Assembly (NCBI GenBank): GCA_963605745.1
Contig: CAVCWT010000049.1
Span: 1-13,895, forward strand
Direction of reading: 5' to 3'
Source of the DNA: CAG-791 sp963605745
GTDB lineage: Bacteria > Bacillota > Clostridia > Lachnospirales > Lachnospiraceae
DNA length: 13,895 nucleotides
Made by a program: the position numbers and the translations under genes. The notes beneath the pieces were generated by a model. That model was given only the letters and a program-made list of their open reading frames with translations. It searched no databases and was not told the origin of the DNA. This document shows positions 1-6,792 of the stretch, one piece after another. Numbering within the stretch: the first letter of the stretch is position 1; every line of letters begins with the position of its first letter.

Positions 1-70
1 AAATTACACACGCGCGAGGAAATGGAAAAATCTTTGCTGAAAAATAAGCAAAAAGAAAAAATTTCCAGAA

Positions 71-76
71 AGGAGG
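71..76 (+). promoter_or_regulatory. Ribosome binding site AGGAGG of the small terminase
   Basis: A perfect AGGAGG lies in a purine-rich leader. Seven bases after it, at 84-86, there is an ACG codon in the small terminase frame, and no ATG, GTG or TTG in that frame sits at a usable distance. The first ordinary start, GTG at 129, is 52 bases downstream of this site and has only a poorly placed AAAGG directly against it. The site therefore argues for initiation at or near 84. Confidence 0.7.
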
Positions 77-83
77 AACCAAA

Positions 84-449
84 ACGGAAACCAAGAAAAA
101 GAAACGGGTAAAAACAGACCTCACAAAGGTGGCTGATGAGCTACTGAAGATGGCGCAGGACAACGGCGCAGAGCAGAACTTCTTTTTTCAAACCACATTT
201 AGCCGGTACAAGGTGCAGCTCGCCACATTGGAGAGACTGCAGCAGGAAATTGACGATGGGGATATGCTGATCGCAAAGGAATACGTAAAAGGCCGTCAGA
301 ATATGGTGGCGAATCCGGCGATCTCTGAGTTCAACAAGACCAGCACGGCGGCAAATCAAACCGTGCATACATTGCTTGAGATAATCAAGACGTTCGCGAA
401 TGGTTCCATCCTTGGACATAGTGAGGGCGGGGATGAGTGTGACCTCTAA
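84..449 (+). CDS. terS: Terminase small subunit, P27 family
   Basis: This is the DNA-recognition subunit of the packaging motor; it should bind the phage packaging site and hand DNA to the large subunit. The protein is small, helical and charged. It contains the stretch KEYVKGRQN followed by NPAISEFNKTSTAANQTV, which I recognise as typical of P27-type small terminases. The start is uncertain. From the first conventional codon (GTG 129) the product is 106 residues. The reading frame continues upstream without a stop as a Lys/Arg-rich stretch ending KTDLTKVADELLK, which resembles the N-terminus of relatives. A perfect AGGAGG places initiation at ACG 84, giving 121 residues. I chose 84 on that evidence; GTG 129 is the conservative alternative. 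The gene overlaps the large terminase by 17 bp. The family is assigned from its pattern and its position before terL. Confidence 0.82.
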   Translation, partial: TETKKKKRVKTDLTKVADELLKMAQDNGAEQNFFFQTTFSRYKVQLATLERLQQEIDDGDMLIAKEYVKGRQNMVANPAISEFNKTSTAANQTVHTLLEIIKTFANGSILGHSEGGDECDL

Positions 450-2127
450 GCGACTGAGCCTTAGCCCACACTTACGGCCATTTGTGGATGCCGTGGAGTC
501 TGGGGCGCTACGGGCAGACAAAGAGATAAAAAGTCTAGTCGAGCATGTACGATACTGCTTTGAAAACGAGGACATCTATGTAGATGAGGAGTTGGCTGAT
601 AAATACATCAGCCTAGCGAAATATTTCCCGTTTGAAAAAATATTCCCATGGCAAGAATTTGTGATAACGCTCCATGACTGCACGTTTTGGATTGACTCTA
701 ACATGCCTAGATGGCCGGAGCTGTTCTGTATGCTCGGCCGAGGGGCGGGTAAAGATGGCACGATAGCGCTCGAGTCGGTGTGCCTGGCATCCCCATACTG
801 CGGAATCCCTAAGTATGATGTCGATATTTGTGCAAACAACGAGGAGCAGGCTCTGCGGCCTGTGCTCGACATAGTTGACGCCTTTGAACATTCCGCGCAG
901 AACACCAAGCTGAAGAAGCATTATCACTGGAAGAAAGAGTCTGTGCAGGGCATCAAGACCGGCGCATCTATCAGAGGCCGGACGAACAACCCCGGCGGTA
1001 AAGACGGTATGCGCTCCGGGCTGGTGGTCTTTAACGAGATCCATCAGTACCAGGACTATAAAAATATCAACGTCTTTGTAACTGGTCTCGGTAAGGTCAA
1101 GCATCCACGGCGGTCGTACTACACGACAAACGGAGACGTCCGGGAGGGCCCTCTCGATGACCTTTTGGAAACCTCCGAGGGAATTCTTTTTTCCGGGGAT
1201 CCAGACAACGGGCTGCTGCCATTTATCTGCCGGCTTGACAAGAAGGATGAAGTGCATGATCCGGCCAACTGGGAAAAGGCGAATCCGTCGCTCCCATATC
1301 TCCCAGATCTCCGGCTTGAAATCGAGAAGGAGTACAGAGACTGGAAGAAAAACCCGCAGCGGCTTCCGGCATTTATGTCGAAGCGTATGAACCTCCCGGA
1401 TGGCGCGACTGATGTTGCTGTTACGGACTATGACAATATTAAAGCGACAAACCGAGAGCTGCCGGATCTGTCCGGCTGGACATGCGTTGCGGGTATCGAT
1501 TTTTCGAAAATTACTGATTGGGTGTCCGTAGACCTACACTTTAAGCAAGGGGATCAGAGGTTTGACATATCCCACAGCTGGATGTGCACAGCGTCGAAGG
1601 ATATCCCACGGCTCAAGTGCCCTTGGAAGGAATGGGCTGACAACGGGCGGCTGACTCTGGTTGATGATGTAGAGATTCATCCGGAGACCATCACTAACTA
1701 TCTCTACGAGATGAAGAAACAGTACTCCATCCGTGCAGTGGCGATCGATGATTTCCGGTATGCTTTGCTGTCCAGATATCTGACAGATCTCGGATTTAAC
1801 AAAGCATACAAAAATCTAAAGATGGTGAGACCGTCAGACATCATGCGGATCGCTCCGGTGATTGACTCGTGCTTTGCTAACCAATGGCTAACCTGGGGCG
1901 ATGCCCCAGAACTTCGATGGGCTGCGAACAATACAAAACTCATCAGATACGGGCGAAAGCTCGGAAGCTCTGATGATGCCGACGTTGGAAATTTTGTGTA
2001 CGGAAAGATCGAGGCCAAGAGCCGAAAGACCGATCCTTTTATGGCCTTCGTCGCGGCCATGACCTGCGAGGACATGATAATTGAGCGGAGAGCTTCCAGA
2101 CGGATGCTTGACGTCGCAACATTTTGA
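433..2127 (+). CDS. terL: Terminase large subunit (ATPase and nuclease)
   Basis: This is the packaging motor: an N-terminal ATPase that drives DNA through the portal and a C-terminal RNase H-like nuclease that cuts concatemers. The product is 564 residues, normal for the family. The Walker A motif is GRGAGKDG at residues 102-109 (Lys107). The Walker B motif is LVVFNE at 197-202, with Glu202 as the likely catalytic residue and Asn in the usual Asp position. Candidate nuclease acidic residues are Asp356 (AGIDFSK), Asp439/Asp440 (VAIDDFRY) and Asp534 (KTDPFMAF), giving the expected three-acid arrangement. ATG 433 was chosen over ATG 400 because GAGGG at 423-427 sits five bases before it; this leaves a 17 bp overlap with terS. 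It fits the Terminase_1 family that pairs with P27-type small subunits. Confidence 0.96.
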   Translation: MSVTSKRLSLSPHLRPFVDAVESGALRADKEIKSLVEHVRYCFENEDIYVDEELADKYISLAKYFPFEKIFPWQEFVITLHDCTFWIDSNMPRWPELFCMLGRGAGKDGTIALESVCLASPYCGIPKYDVDICANNEEQALRPVLDIVDAFEHSAQNTKLKKHYHWKKESVQGIKTGASIRGRTNNPGGKDGMRSGLVVFNEIHQYQDYKNINVFVTGLGKVKHPRRSYYTTNGDVREGPLDDLLETSEGILFSGDPDNGLLPFICRLDKKDEVHDPANWEKANPSLPYLPDLRLEIEKEYRDWKKNPQRLPAFMSKRMNLPDGATDVAVTDYDNIKATNRELPDLSGWTCVAGIDFSKITDWVSVDLHFKQGDQRFDISHSWMCTASKDIPRLKCPWKEWADNGRLTLVDDVEIHPETITNYLYEMKKQYSIRAVAIDDFRYALLSRYLTDLGFNKAYKNLKMVRPSDIMRIAPVIDSCFANQWLTWGDAPELRWAANNTKLIRYGRKLGSSDDADVGNFVYGKIEAKSRKTDPFMAFVAAMTCEDMIIERRASRRMLDVATF

Positions 2128-2128
2128 G

Positions 2129-2136
2129 AGGAGGTG
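2129..2136 (+). promoter_or_regulatory. Ribosome binding site deciding the portal start
   Basis: AGGAGGTG lies five bases before ATG 2142. The same frame is open back to a TTG at 2124, but that codon overlaps the terL stop and lies upstream of this site, so ATG 2142 is the start. Confidence 0.85.
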
Positions 2137-2141
2137 AAGAC

Positions 2142-3359
2142 ATGGGCTTTAATATTATTAAGTGGTTCCTTGGAGGGACTGAAAAAGATGATGTGAGGAC
2201 GGGCACGCTCGTGGAAACACCTGCAGACCTGTCAACGGAGGGCCTTGAGATTTACCTCCAGAGAATGGCATTCTGGGCTATTGTCCGGAAGATTGGCCAC
2301 GCTGTCGGCTCTGTCGATTGGGTGACTTATCGGAGGGGCAAAAAGGTCAGGGCCATGGAACACTGGTCTTGGAATTATACACCGAACCCCAACCAGACGC
2401 GCCAGGAATTTTTTATGAAGCTGGTCGGTATGCTTTACCTCCGGCAGGAGGCGCTCGTTGTGGAGTATAAAGGCCATCGGTACGTAGCCGATGCATTTAC
2501 CACCACACGAAGCCTTGACGGAGACATTTACCAGGATGTCACGGTGAGGGGTGAGAGCATCCCCGGAAGCTTCCGGGCATCGGATGTGCTGCATTTTACC
2601 ATCGGCGGCGAGCGGATCCAGACCGTACTAGGCGCGATTGCGGCAGCAGAAGGGAAGCTTTTAAAGTCGAGTTCGAGCGCTTATGCACGGTCAGCTGGAA
2701 AACACGGTGTGCTCCATGTTGACGAGCTGGCAGAAGCGGATCCGAATTTTGAGGAGACTTACACGAGCCTCGTTAATGACAAATTCCGGAAATACTTCAC
2801 AGCTGAGAATGCGGTGCTGCCGCTATTCAACGGTTACACATACGAGGAGATGAGTGACGGCCGAACCGGACAGAATACCCGTGATATCCGGTCACTCATT
2901 GACGATATCGTTGAGCTGACAGCTCAGACTCTTGGGGTTCCATCTTCGATCGTGACAGGGAAGAACGTCACAAAAGAGGACTTTAATACTTTCTTGACTT
3001 CTCCGGTCCAGCCGCTGATTAAGCAGATCGAGACGGAGATAAACCGGAAGCTGTATGGCCAGAGTCTTGTGTATGCTGATACTTACATCGTCGGAAGCCT
3101 TGGAAACATCAAGTACACCGACATCTTTGATATAGCTGACCCGATCGATAAACTGATCGGCTCCGGTGCGTTCTGCGTGAATGACATCCGCGCCCGCCTT
3201 GGTCTTGATACTATTGACGAACCGTGGGCTTCGCAGCACTGGATGACTAAAAACTACTCCTCTGTTCAGGATCTGCTGATATGCACGGATCCTGGCGGGG
3301 GTGTAGATAAATCAAAATCTCCGGGAAACCCGGAAGAAAAGGAGGTAAAAGATGGCTAA
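2142..3359 (+). CDS. Portal protein, HK97-type
   Basis: Portal proteins form the twelve-subunit ring at one capsid vertex through which DNA enters and leaves, and on which terminase docks. The 405-residue product matches the HK97-type portal family in size and pattern. The N-terminal part contains the segment PNPNQTRQEFF followed by an aromatic and basic beta-rich core. The C-terminal half contains DDIVELTAQTLGVPSSIV and then KEDFNTFLTSPVQPLI, a region conserved in these portals. The C-terminus ends in a low-complexity charged tail (PEEKEVKDG). It lies 14 bp after terL and overlaps the protease start by 8 bp, the canonical terL-portal-protease-capsid order. Confidence 0.95.
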   Translation: MGFNIIKWFLGGTEKDDVRTGTLVETPADLSTEGLEIYLQRMAFWAIVRKIGHAVGSVDWVTYRRGKKVRAMEHWSWNYTPNPNQTRQEFFMKLVGMLYLRQEALVVEYKGHRYVADAFTTTRSLDGDIYQDVTVRGESIPGSFRASDVLHFTIGGERIQTVLGAIAAAEGKLLKSSSSAYARSAGKHGVLHVDELAEADPNFEETYTSLVNDKFRKYFTAENAVLPLFNGYTYEEMSDGRTGQNTRDIRSLIDDIVELTAQTLGVPSSIVTGKNVTKEDFNTFLTSPVQPLIKQIETEINRKLYGQSLVYADTYIVGSLGNIKYTDIFDIADPIDKLIGSGAFCVNDIRARLGLDTIDEPWASQHWMTKNYSSVQDLLICTDPGGGVDKSKSPGNPEEKEVKDG

Positions 3360-4149
3360 GAAAATGCTAATCCCGTACTTCTCAATGCAGAGGGACGAGG
3401 AGGAAAAGACCGCGGATGTGCTGATTTTCGGAGATATCCGGAGTAAAGGCAGCGCACTGCTCGAAGAGCTCTTCGGGTCGCCTGCGGACGTAGGTGCTTT
3501 TGATCTTGTGGAGCAGCTGCACAGCATCCCAGAGGACTACAGCATCACCGTCCACATTAACTCTAACGGCGGCGAGGTGAAAGAAGGGCTTGCAATCTAT
3601 AATGCCCTTAAGAACCGGAATGTAACAACGGTCTGCGAAGGCTTCGCGGCATCTGCTGCGTCGCTCATCTTTATGGCGGGCAAGAAGCGAGTCATGAACA
3701 AAGCGTCGTTACTCTTTATCCATCAGGCGATTGTCTCCGCTTCCGGAAGTCCGGACGATTTGGAGAAGGCCGCTGCGGATCTTCGGACGATCACCGAGGC
3801 CGCGGCAAACGCTTATCGTGAAGGTGGTGTGACATGCTCTGATGATGAATTGCATCAGATGCTAAAGGCAGAGACATGGATCAAGGCAGAGGATGCCCTG
3901 CAGATGGGCTTTGCTACTGAGATTGACGGCGAAGAAGCTGAGGCCGAGGGTGTTGTTACAAACGATGCCATGGCATCGATCATCAAGGCGGTCACCGCAA
4001 AGCCAAAGGCACCCGGGCAGACCGATGTCGCTCCGCTGAAAGAAGTCGTGGATAGACTCAACGAAATCGGCGAGAGCCTGATGGCTGCAGCGGATAAGCT
4101 TTCCGCGGCACCCAAGAACAACAAGGGTTTCTTTAATTTTGGAGGTTAA
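3352..4149 (+). CDS. Prohead protease, ClpP-like (S14 family)
   Basis: This is the capsid maturation protease, expected to remove the N-terminal arm of the major capsid protein and then itself during prohead maturation. The fold is ClpP-like: the oxyanion strand NSNGGEVKEGLAIYN, the nucleophile region GFAASAASLIFMAG with the probable catalytic Ser101, and FIHQA with His124. The third member is probably in the AETWIKAEDALQMG segment, where phage proteins of this type usually have Glu-Thr-Trp. The protease core ends near residue 200. About 65 further residues, including a helical stretch with heptad-like Leu spacing, form a tail that could bind the capsid protein or act as a short scaffold (inference). 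ATG 3352 has GGAGG six bases upstream and overlaps the portal by 8 bp. There is no separate scaffold gene. Confidence 0.93.
   Translation: MAKKMLIPYFSMQRDEEEKTADVLIFGDIRSKGSALLEELFGSPADVGAFDLVEQLHSIPEDYSITVHINSNGGEVKEGLAIYNALKNRNVTTVCEGFAASAASLIFMAGKKRVMNKASLLFIHQAIVSASGSPDDLEKAAADLRTITEAAANAYREGGVTCSDDELHQMLKAETWIKAEDALQMGFATEIDGEEAEAEGVVTNDAMASIIKAVTAKPKAPGQTDVAPLKEVVDRLNEIGESLMAAADKLSAAPKNNKGFFNFGG
4141..4146 (+). promoter_or_regulatory. Ribosome binding site deciding the capsid start
   Basis: GGAGGT sits in the last codons of the protease gene, directly before its TAA stop, and seven bases ahead of ATG 4154. A TTG at 4139 in the same frame lies upstream of this site, so it is not the start. 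Confidence 0.8.
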
Positions 4150-4153
4150 GAAA

Positions 4154-5317
4154 ATGAAGAATCATGATTTTGCAAATCGCACTGAGATTGCTCAGAGAAT
4201 CACTAATGCTCTTACAAACAGCGACGCAGCGGCTTTTGAGTCTGGCCTGCAGGAGATGTTTGAGAGCATCGAAAACGAGGTAAAGGCATCCGCTGCCGAG
4301 ATGAATGGCAGCCATGATGCAGCTGCTCTGGCGCAGAGAGGTGTGAGAGTCCTGACCACTAAGGAGACAGAGTTTTACAATTCCCTGATCGAGGCTATGG
4401 GCGCCAACAACGGCGACCTTAAGATGGCCCTGACCGATGTGCAGAAGACCCTGCCGATCACTATCATCACACAGGTGATGGAGGATATGAAGCAGTCTCA
4501 CCCTCTGCTTGATGCTGTCGACACTGTTAATGCAACCGGCATTATGAGATTCTTGGTGAACACTGACAGTGGCGACAACGCTACATGGGGCGCACTGGAG
4601 AGCGAGATCACGAAGGAGATCACATCCGGCTTTAAGGCTATCGACCTTGGCCAGTTTAAGCTGTCTGCATACATGCCTGTATCTCAGGATATGCTGGCAC
4701 TGGGCGCATCCTGGCTTGACTCCTACATCCGTACTTGCCTGTCTGAGGCACTGGCTATTGGCTATGAAAAGGCTATCGTTTCCGGCACCGGTAAGGACCA
4801 GCCCATCGGTATGGATAGATCTGTCGCCGATGATGTGACCGTTACCGGCGGCGTGTATCCACAGAAGGAAAAGGTTGCTGTGACTGACTTCAGACCGGCG
4901 ACTTATGGAAATCTGATTTCCAAATTGGCAACAACTCAGTACGGAAAGCCGAGAGCTGTCAATGGTCTGGTGCTGGTAGTAAATCCGGCGGACTATTACA
5001 AGGTCGTAATGCCGGCAACTACAGTTATGACCCCGAATGGCGGCTATGCTTCCGATGTTCTGCCTGTTCCGACACAGATCATCCAGTCCGTAGCTGTGGC
5101 TACCGGCGAGGCCATTCTCGGTATGGGCAAGAAGTACTTCCTTGGCATTGGCGGCAAGCGCGGTATCCAGTTTTCTGATGACTACAAGTTTATCGAGGAC
5201 AACCGCTACTATAAGATCGTAGCTTATGGCAATGGCCGCCCGAAGGATGACAACGCTTTCCTGAGACTCGACATCTCCGCTCTCAAGCCGCTGGTTTACC
5301 AGGTTGAGAATGCCTGA
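4154..5317 (+). CDS. Major capsid protein, HK97 fold
   Basis: This is the main shell protein of the head. The product is 387 residues. The N-terminal 60-70 residues are helical and charged and look like a short delta/scaffolding arm. The conserved body begins around RGVRVLTTKETEFYNSLIE. Recognisable HK97-fold elements follow: TWGALESEITKEIT (E-loop region), FKLSAYMPVSQDML, ALAIGYEKAIVSGTG and the C-terminal GKKYFLGIGGKRGIQFSDD. It follows the protease that probably trims it. The gene uses no TTA, CTA or TCA codon at all, leaving the codon-aligned antisense frame open throughout, as expected of a very highly expressed gene. The exact cleavage site cannot be read from sequence alone. Confidence 0.95.
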   Translation: MKNHDFANRTEIAQRITNALTNSDAAAFESGLQEMFESIENEVKASAAEMNGSHDAAALAQRGVRVLTTKETEFYNSLIEAMGANNGDLKMALTDVQKTLPITIITQVMEDMKQSHPLLDAVDTVNATGIMRFLVNTDSGDNATWGALESEITKEITSGFKAIDLGQFKLSAYMPVSQDMLALGASWLDSYIRTCLSEALAIGYEKAIVSGTGKDQPIGMDRSVADDVTVTGGVYPQKEKVAVTDFRPATYGNLISKLATTQYGKPRAVNGLVLVVNPADYYKVVMPATTVMTPNGGYASDVLPVPTQIIQSVAVATGEAILGMGKKYFLGIGGKRGIQFSDDYKFIEDNRYYKIVAYGNGRPKDDNAFLRLDISALKPLVYQVENA

Positions 5318-5613
5318 TGGATGAGCTGCTGAAGGAAGCAAAGTTATATCTTGATATCACTTGGGACGATGACGACACCGACAAGAAGCTAAAAGGCCAG
5401 ATCAGTAGGGGCATTGCACTGATCAGCGCAAAGACAGGAGTTTCTGCGGAGCCGGAGACCTACCAGATAACTGGTAATCTCCGGGCGCAGGCGCTCCTTT
5501 TTAATTATCTTCTCTACGACCGGGCCGGGGCGCTTGACCAGTTCATGAAGGCATATGCCTCTGAGATTCTGGCTCTCAAGCTCCTCTATGATGTAGATAG
5601 GAGCACGACATGA
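5317..5613 (+). CDS. Head-tail connector, gp6-like
   Basis: This 98-residue, mainly helical protein should form the adaptor ring that binds under the portal. It has the layout of phage gp6-like connector proteins (PF05135 type): an N-terminal helix MDELLKEAKLYLDITWDDDD, a middle helical segment ending in a short loop, and the motif GNLRAQALLFNYLLYDRAGALDQFM near the C-terminus. ATG 5317 shares one base with the capsid stop (TGATG), so translation is probably coupled. A second in-frame ATG at 5320 to 5322 is absent, so the start is well fixed. It overlaps the next gene by ATGA. The family assignment comes from pattern, size and position. Confidence 0.87.
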   Translation: MDELLKEAKLYLDITWDDDDTDKKLKGQISRGIALISAKTGVSAEPETYQITGNLRAQALLFNYLLYDRAGALDQFMKAYASEILALKLLYDVDRSTT

Positions 5614-5945
5614 GGCCAGGGCAAAAAGTAGAGACGTTTCCGGACGGGTGCGTGAAAATCTATGCTGCCGCCGATGGCCGTAAGGTCGGAGACTTTAAGT
5701 TAAAACTTAACTATGAGCAGCAGTCTGTCGGAGTAAACCGGTATTACCAAGCTCAGACGTCTGTTAAATCCGTGAAAGTTGACCGGCTGATAAAGGTGCC
5801 GCATACCAAAATCATCAGTGAGATGGATATAGCTATTATCAACAGTGATCAGTACCGTATCGCGCGGATCCAGCAGAAGCCAGAGCGGAGCGTTGACCTT
5901 CTGGAGCTGCAGTCTGTACAGGTACTGATGGAGGTAAAAACATGA
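5610..5945 (+). CDS. Head closure (head-tail joining) protein
   Basis: This 111-residue, beta-rich protein lies where the head-closure or stopper protein (SPP1 gp16 / HK97 gp9-like, Phage_H_T_join type) is normally encoded. It is expected to sit below the adaptor ring and keep packaged DNA in the head. The pattern fits: alternating polar/hydrophobic strands, a central segment NYEQQSVGVNRYYQA, and the strand DQYRIARIQQKPERSVDLLEL that is characteristic of these small barrels. It has ATGA overlaps at both ends with its neighbours, so the three connector genes are translationally linked. No catalytic residues are expected. The assignment depends partly on gene order. Confidence 0.8.
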   Translation: MRPGQKVETFPDGCVKIYAAADGRKVGDFKLKLNYEQQSVGVNRYYQAQTSVKSVKVDRLIKVPHTKIISEMDIAIINSDQYRIARIQQKPERSVDLLELQSVQVLMEVKT

Positions 5946-6100
5946 GAATCAAAGCCTTAAAGACTTTTGTCTCCGGGCAGTACGGCGCCGAGCGCGGCGC
6001 GAGCATTGAGGTACCGGATAAGACGGGTCAGATGCTGATCGATGCGGGGATCGCAGAAAAGAAGGTGGTCAGTGTCAACAAGAAGAATAAGGATACCTGA
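5942..6100 (+). CDS. Small 52-residue protein of the neck region
   Basis: This short gene starts at an ATGA overlap with the head-closure gene and ends in TGA at 6098-6100, inside the next gene. The protein begins MRIKALKTFVSGQYGAERG and continues with IEVPDKTGQMLIDAGIAEK, then a Lys-rich end. This is the layout of small proteins often found between head-closure and gp10-like genes in Bacillota phages: a beta strand, a loop carrying Gly, a segment meaning roughly 'property near residue x', and a short helix with a Gly-Ile turn. The function is unknown; a role in the neck or in helping connector assembly is inferred from position only. Its tight coupling on both sides and sensible composition argue that it is real. 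Confidence 0.78.
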   Translation: MRIKALKTFVSGQYGAERGASIEVPDKTGQMLIDAGIAEKKVVSVNKKNKDT

Positions 6101-6455
6101 TTTTGACGCGGCCCTCAGCAAAATCCTCGAAGAGTATGGAAACAGCGTCACCGAGGGGATGAAAAAAGCAGTGGAGAAAACCGCCGAAGTCGCTAAAAAA
6201 GAGACGCAGGCGGGCGCTAATGTCGAGACTGGCAAGTATCGTGCTGGGTGGGCCGTCAATAAACAGGGCATCTCAAGAGTGAGCTATGAAGCTATTGTGT
6301 ACAACCGCACACGGTATCAGCTGGCGCACCTATTGGAGCATGGTCATGCAAAGGCCAACGGCGGGCGCGTGAGGGCATTCCCACACATCGAGCCAGCAGA
6401 ACGGCATGCAATCGAAAACATGGAAAAGGTGGTGCAGGAACTTGCGAATGGATGA
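6072..6455 (+). CDS. HK97 gp10-like neck/tail-completion protein
   Basis: The 127-residue product matches HK97 gp10-like proteins, which occupy this place between head-closure and tail-terminator genes and are thought to help complete the head-tail interface. The N-terminus (IPDFDAALSKILEEY) is followed by an amphipathic helix rich in Lys and Glu. Then come the hallmark segments TGKYRAGWAV, an aromatic strand IVYNRTRYQLAHLLEHGHA and the end FPHIEPAERHAIENM. The start is GTG 6072, preceded at close range by AAGGTGG. The frame is also open to ATG 6042, but that lacks a ribosome site and adds an unconserved basic stretch. The 29 bp overlap with the preceding gene is long for this operon. Confidence 0.88.
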   Translation: MSTRRIRIPDFDAALSKILEEYGNSVTEGMKKAVEKTAEVAKKETQAGANVETGKYRAGWAVNKQGISRVSYEAIVYNRTRYQLAHLLEHGHAKANGGRVRAFPHIEPAERHAIENMEKVVQELANG

Positions 6456-6780
6456 GAAAATCAAAGCCGTCCTTGAGAATCTAAAGGAAGCTCACGGATG
6501 GGATTATAGGTATGATCATTTTTCACAGGCCGAAGCTGTGCCACCCCCTTTTATTGTTTATCGGAGAGTTGCGGGGCAGAGCTTTTCGGCCGATGGAAAG
6601 ACATACCATCACGGGCAAAATGTGGACGTTGAATTGTATGCATCCACTCCGGATGAGATGTCGAGCATCATGACAGCTCTTGAGGAACAGCTTGATACGG
6701 CTGAAATCTTTTATCGGATAGCAGCTGACACGGCTTACATCGAGAGTGAAGATTTTTACGAATCACTTTACGAAGTGTAG
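6448..6780 (+). CDS. Tail terminator / tail completion protein
   Basis: This 110-residue protein sits directly before the major tail protein, the usual place of the tail terminator (SPP1 gp17 / lambda gpU-like role), which caps the finished tail tube so it can join the head. Visible features are an N-terminal helix (MDEKIKAVLENLKEA), a Pro-rich turn PPPFIVYRR, a strand ending NVDVELYAS and an acidic C-terminal helix-strand. The segment VDVELYASTPDE is typical of these proteins. ATG 6448 has AGGAA about seven bases upstream and overlaps the previous gene by 8 bp. The call is based on family resemblance and position; no single diagnostic motif exists. Confidence 0.82.
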   Translation: MDEKIKAVLENLKEAHGWDYRYDHFSQAEAVPPPFIVYRRVAGQSFSADGKTYHHGQNVDVELYASTPDEMSSIMTALEEQLDTAEIFYRIAADTAYIESEDFYESLYEV

Positions 6781-6792
6781 AAAGGATTAAAA

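Noticed and set aside
1..111. Open frame of Lys/Arg-rich residues ending in TAA at 109-111, with an ATG at 22, and a second frame ending in TAA at 45-47, either of which could be the end of an upstream gene.
   Set aside because: Too short, low complexity and with no recognisable family motif. The GAGGA before ATG 22 is only one base away. One of these may be the tail of an upstream gene, but the sequence cannot decide which.
620..644. AT-rich inverted repeat AATATTT / AAATATT in terL as a promoter or operator.
   Set aside because: Seven pairs over an 11-base loop is expected by chance at this length, and it lies in conserved coding sequence without promoter-like spacing.
1893..1909. GC-rich 7-bp hairpin CTGGGGC / GCCCCAG in terL as a terminator.
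   Set aside because: No T run follows, and it lies inside the nuclease domain coding region. Several 7-bp stems are expected by chance.
2124..2141. TTG start at 2124 for the portal gene.
   Set aside because: It overlaps the terL stop and lies upstream of the AGGAGGTG that serves ATG 2142.
4133..5341. 402-codon antisense open frame across the capsid gene.
   Set aside because: It is codon-aligned with the capsid gene and open only because that gene lacks TTA, CTA and TCA. Its translation has no recognisable protein pattern and it has no ribosome site or operon context.
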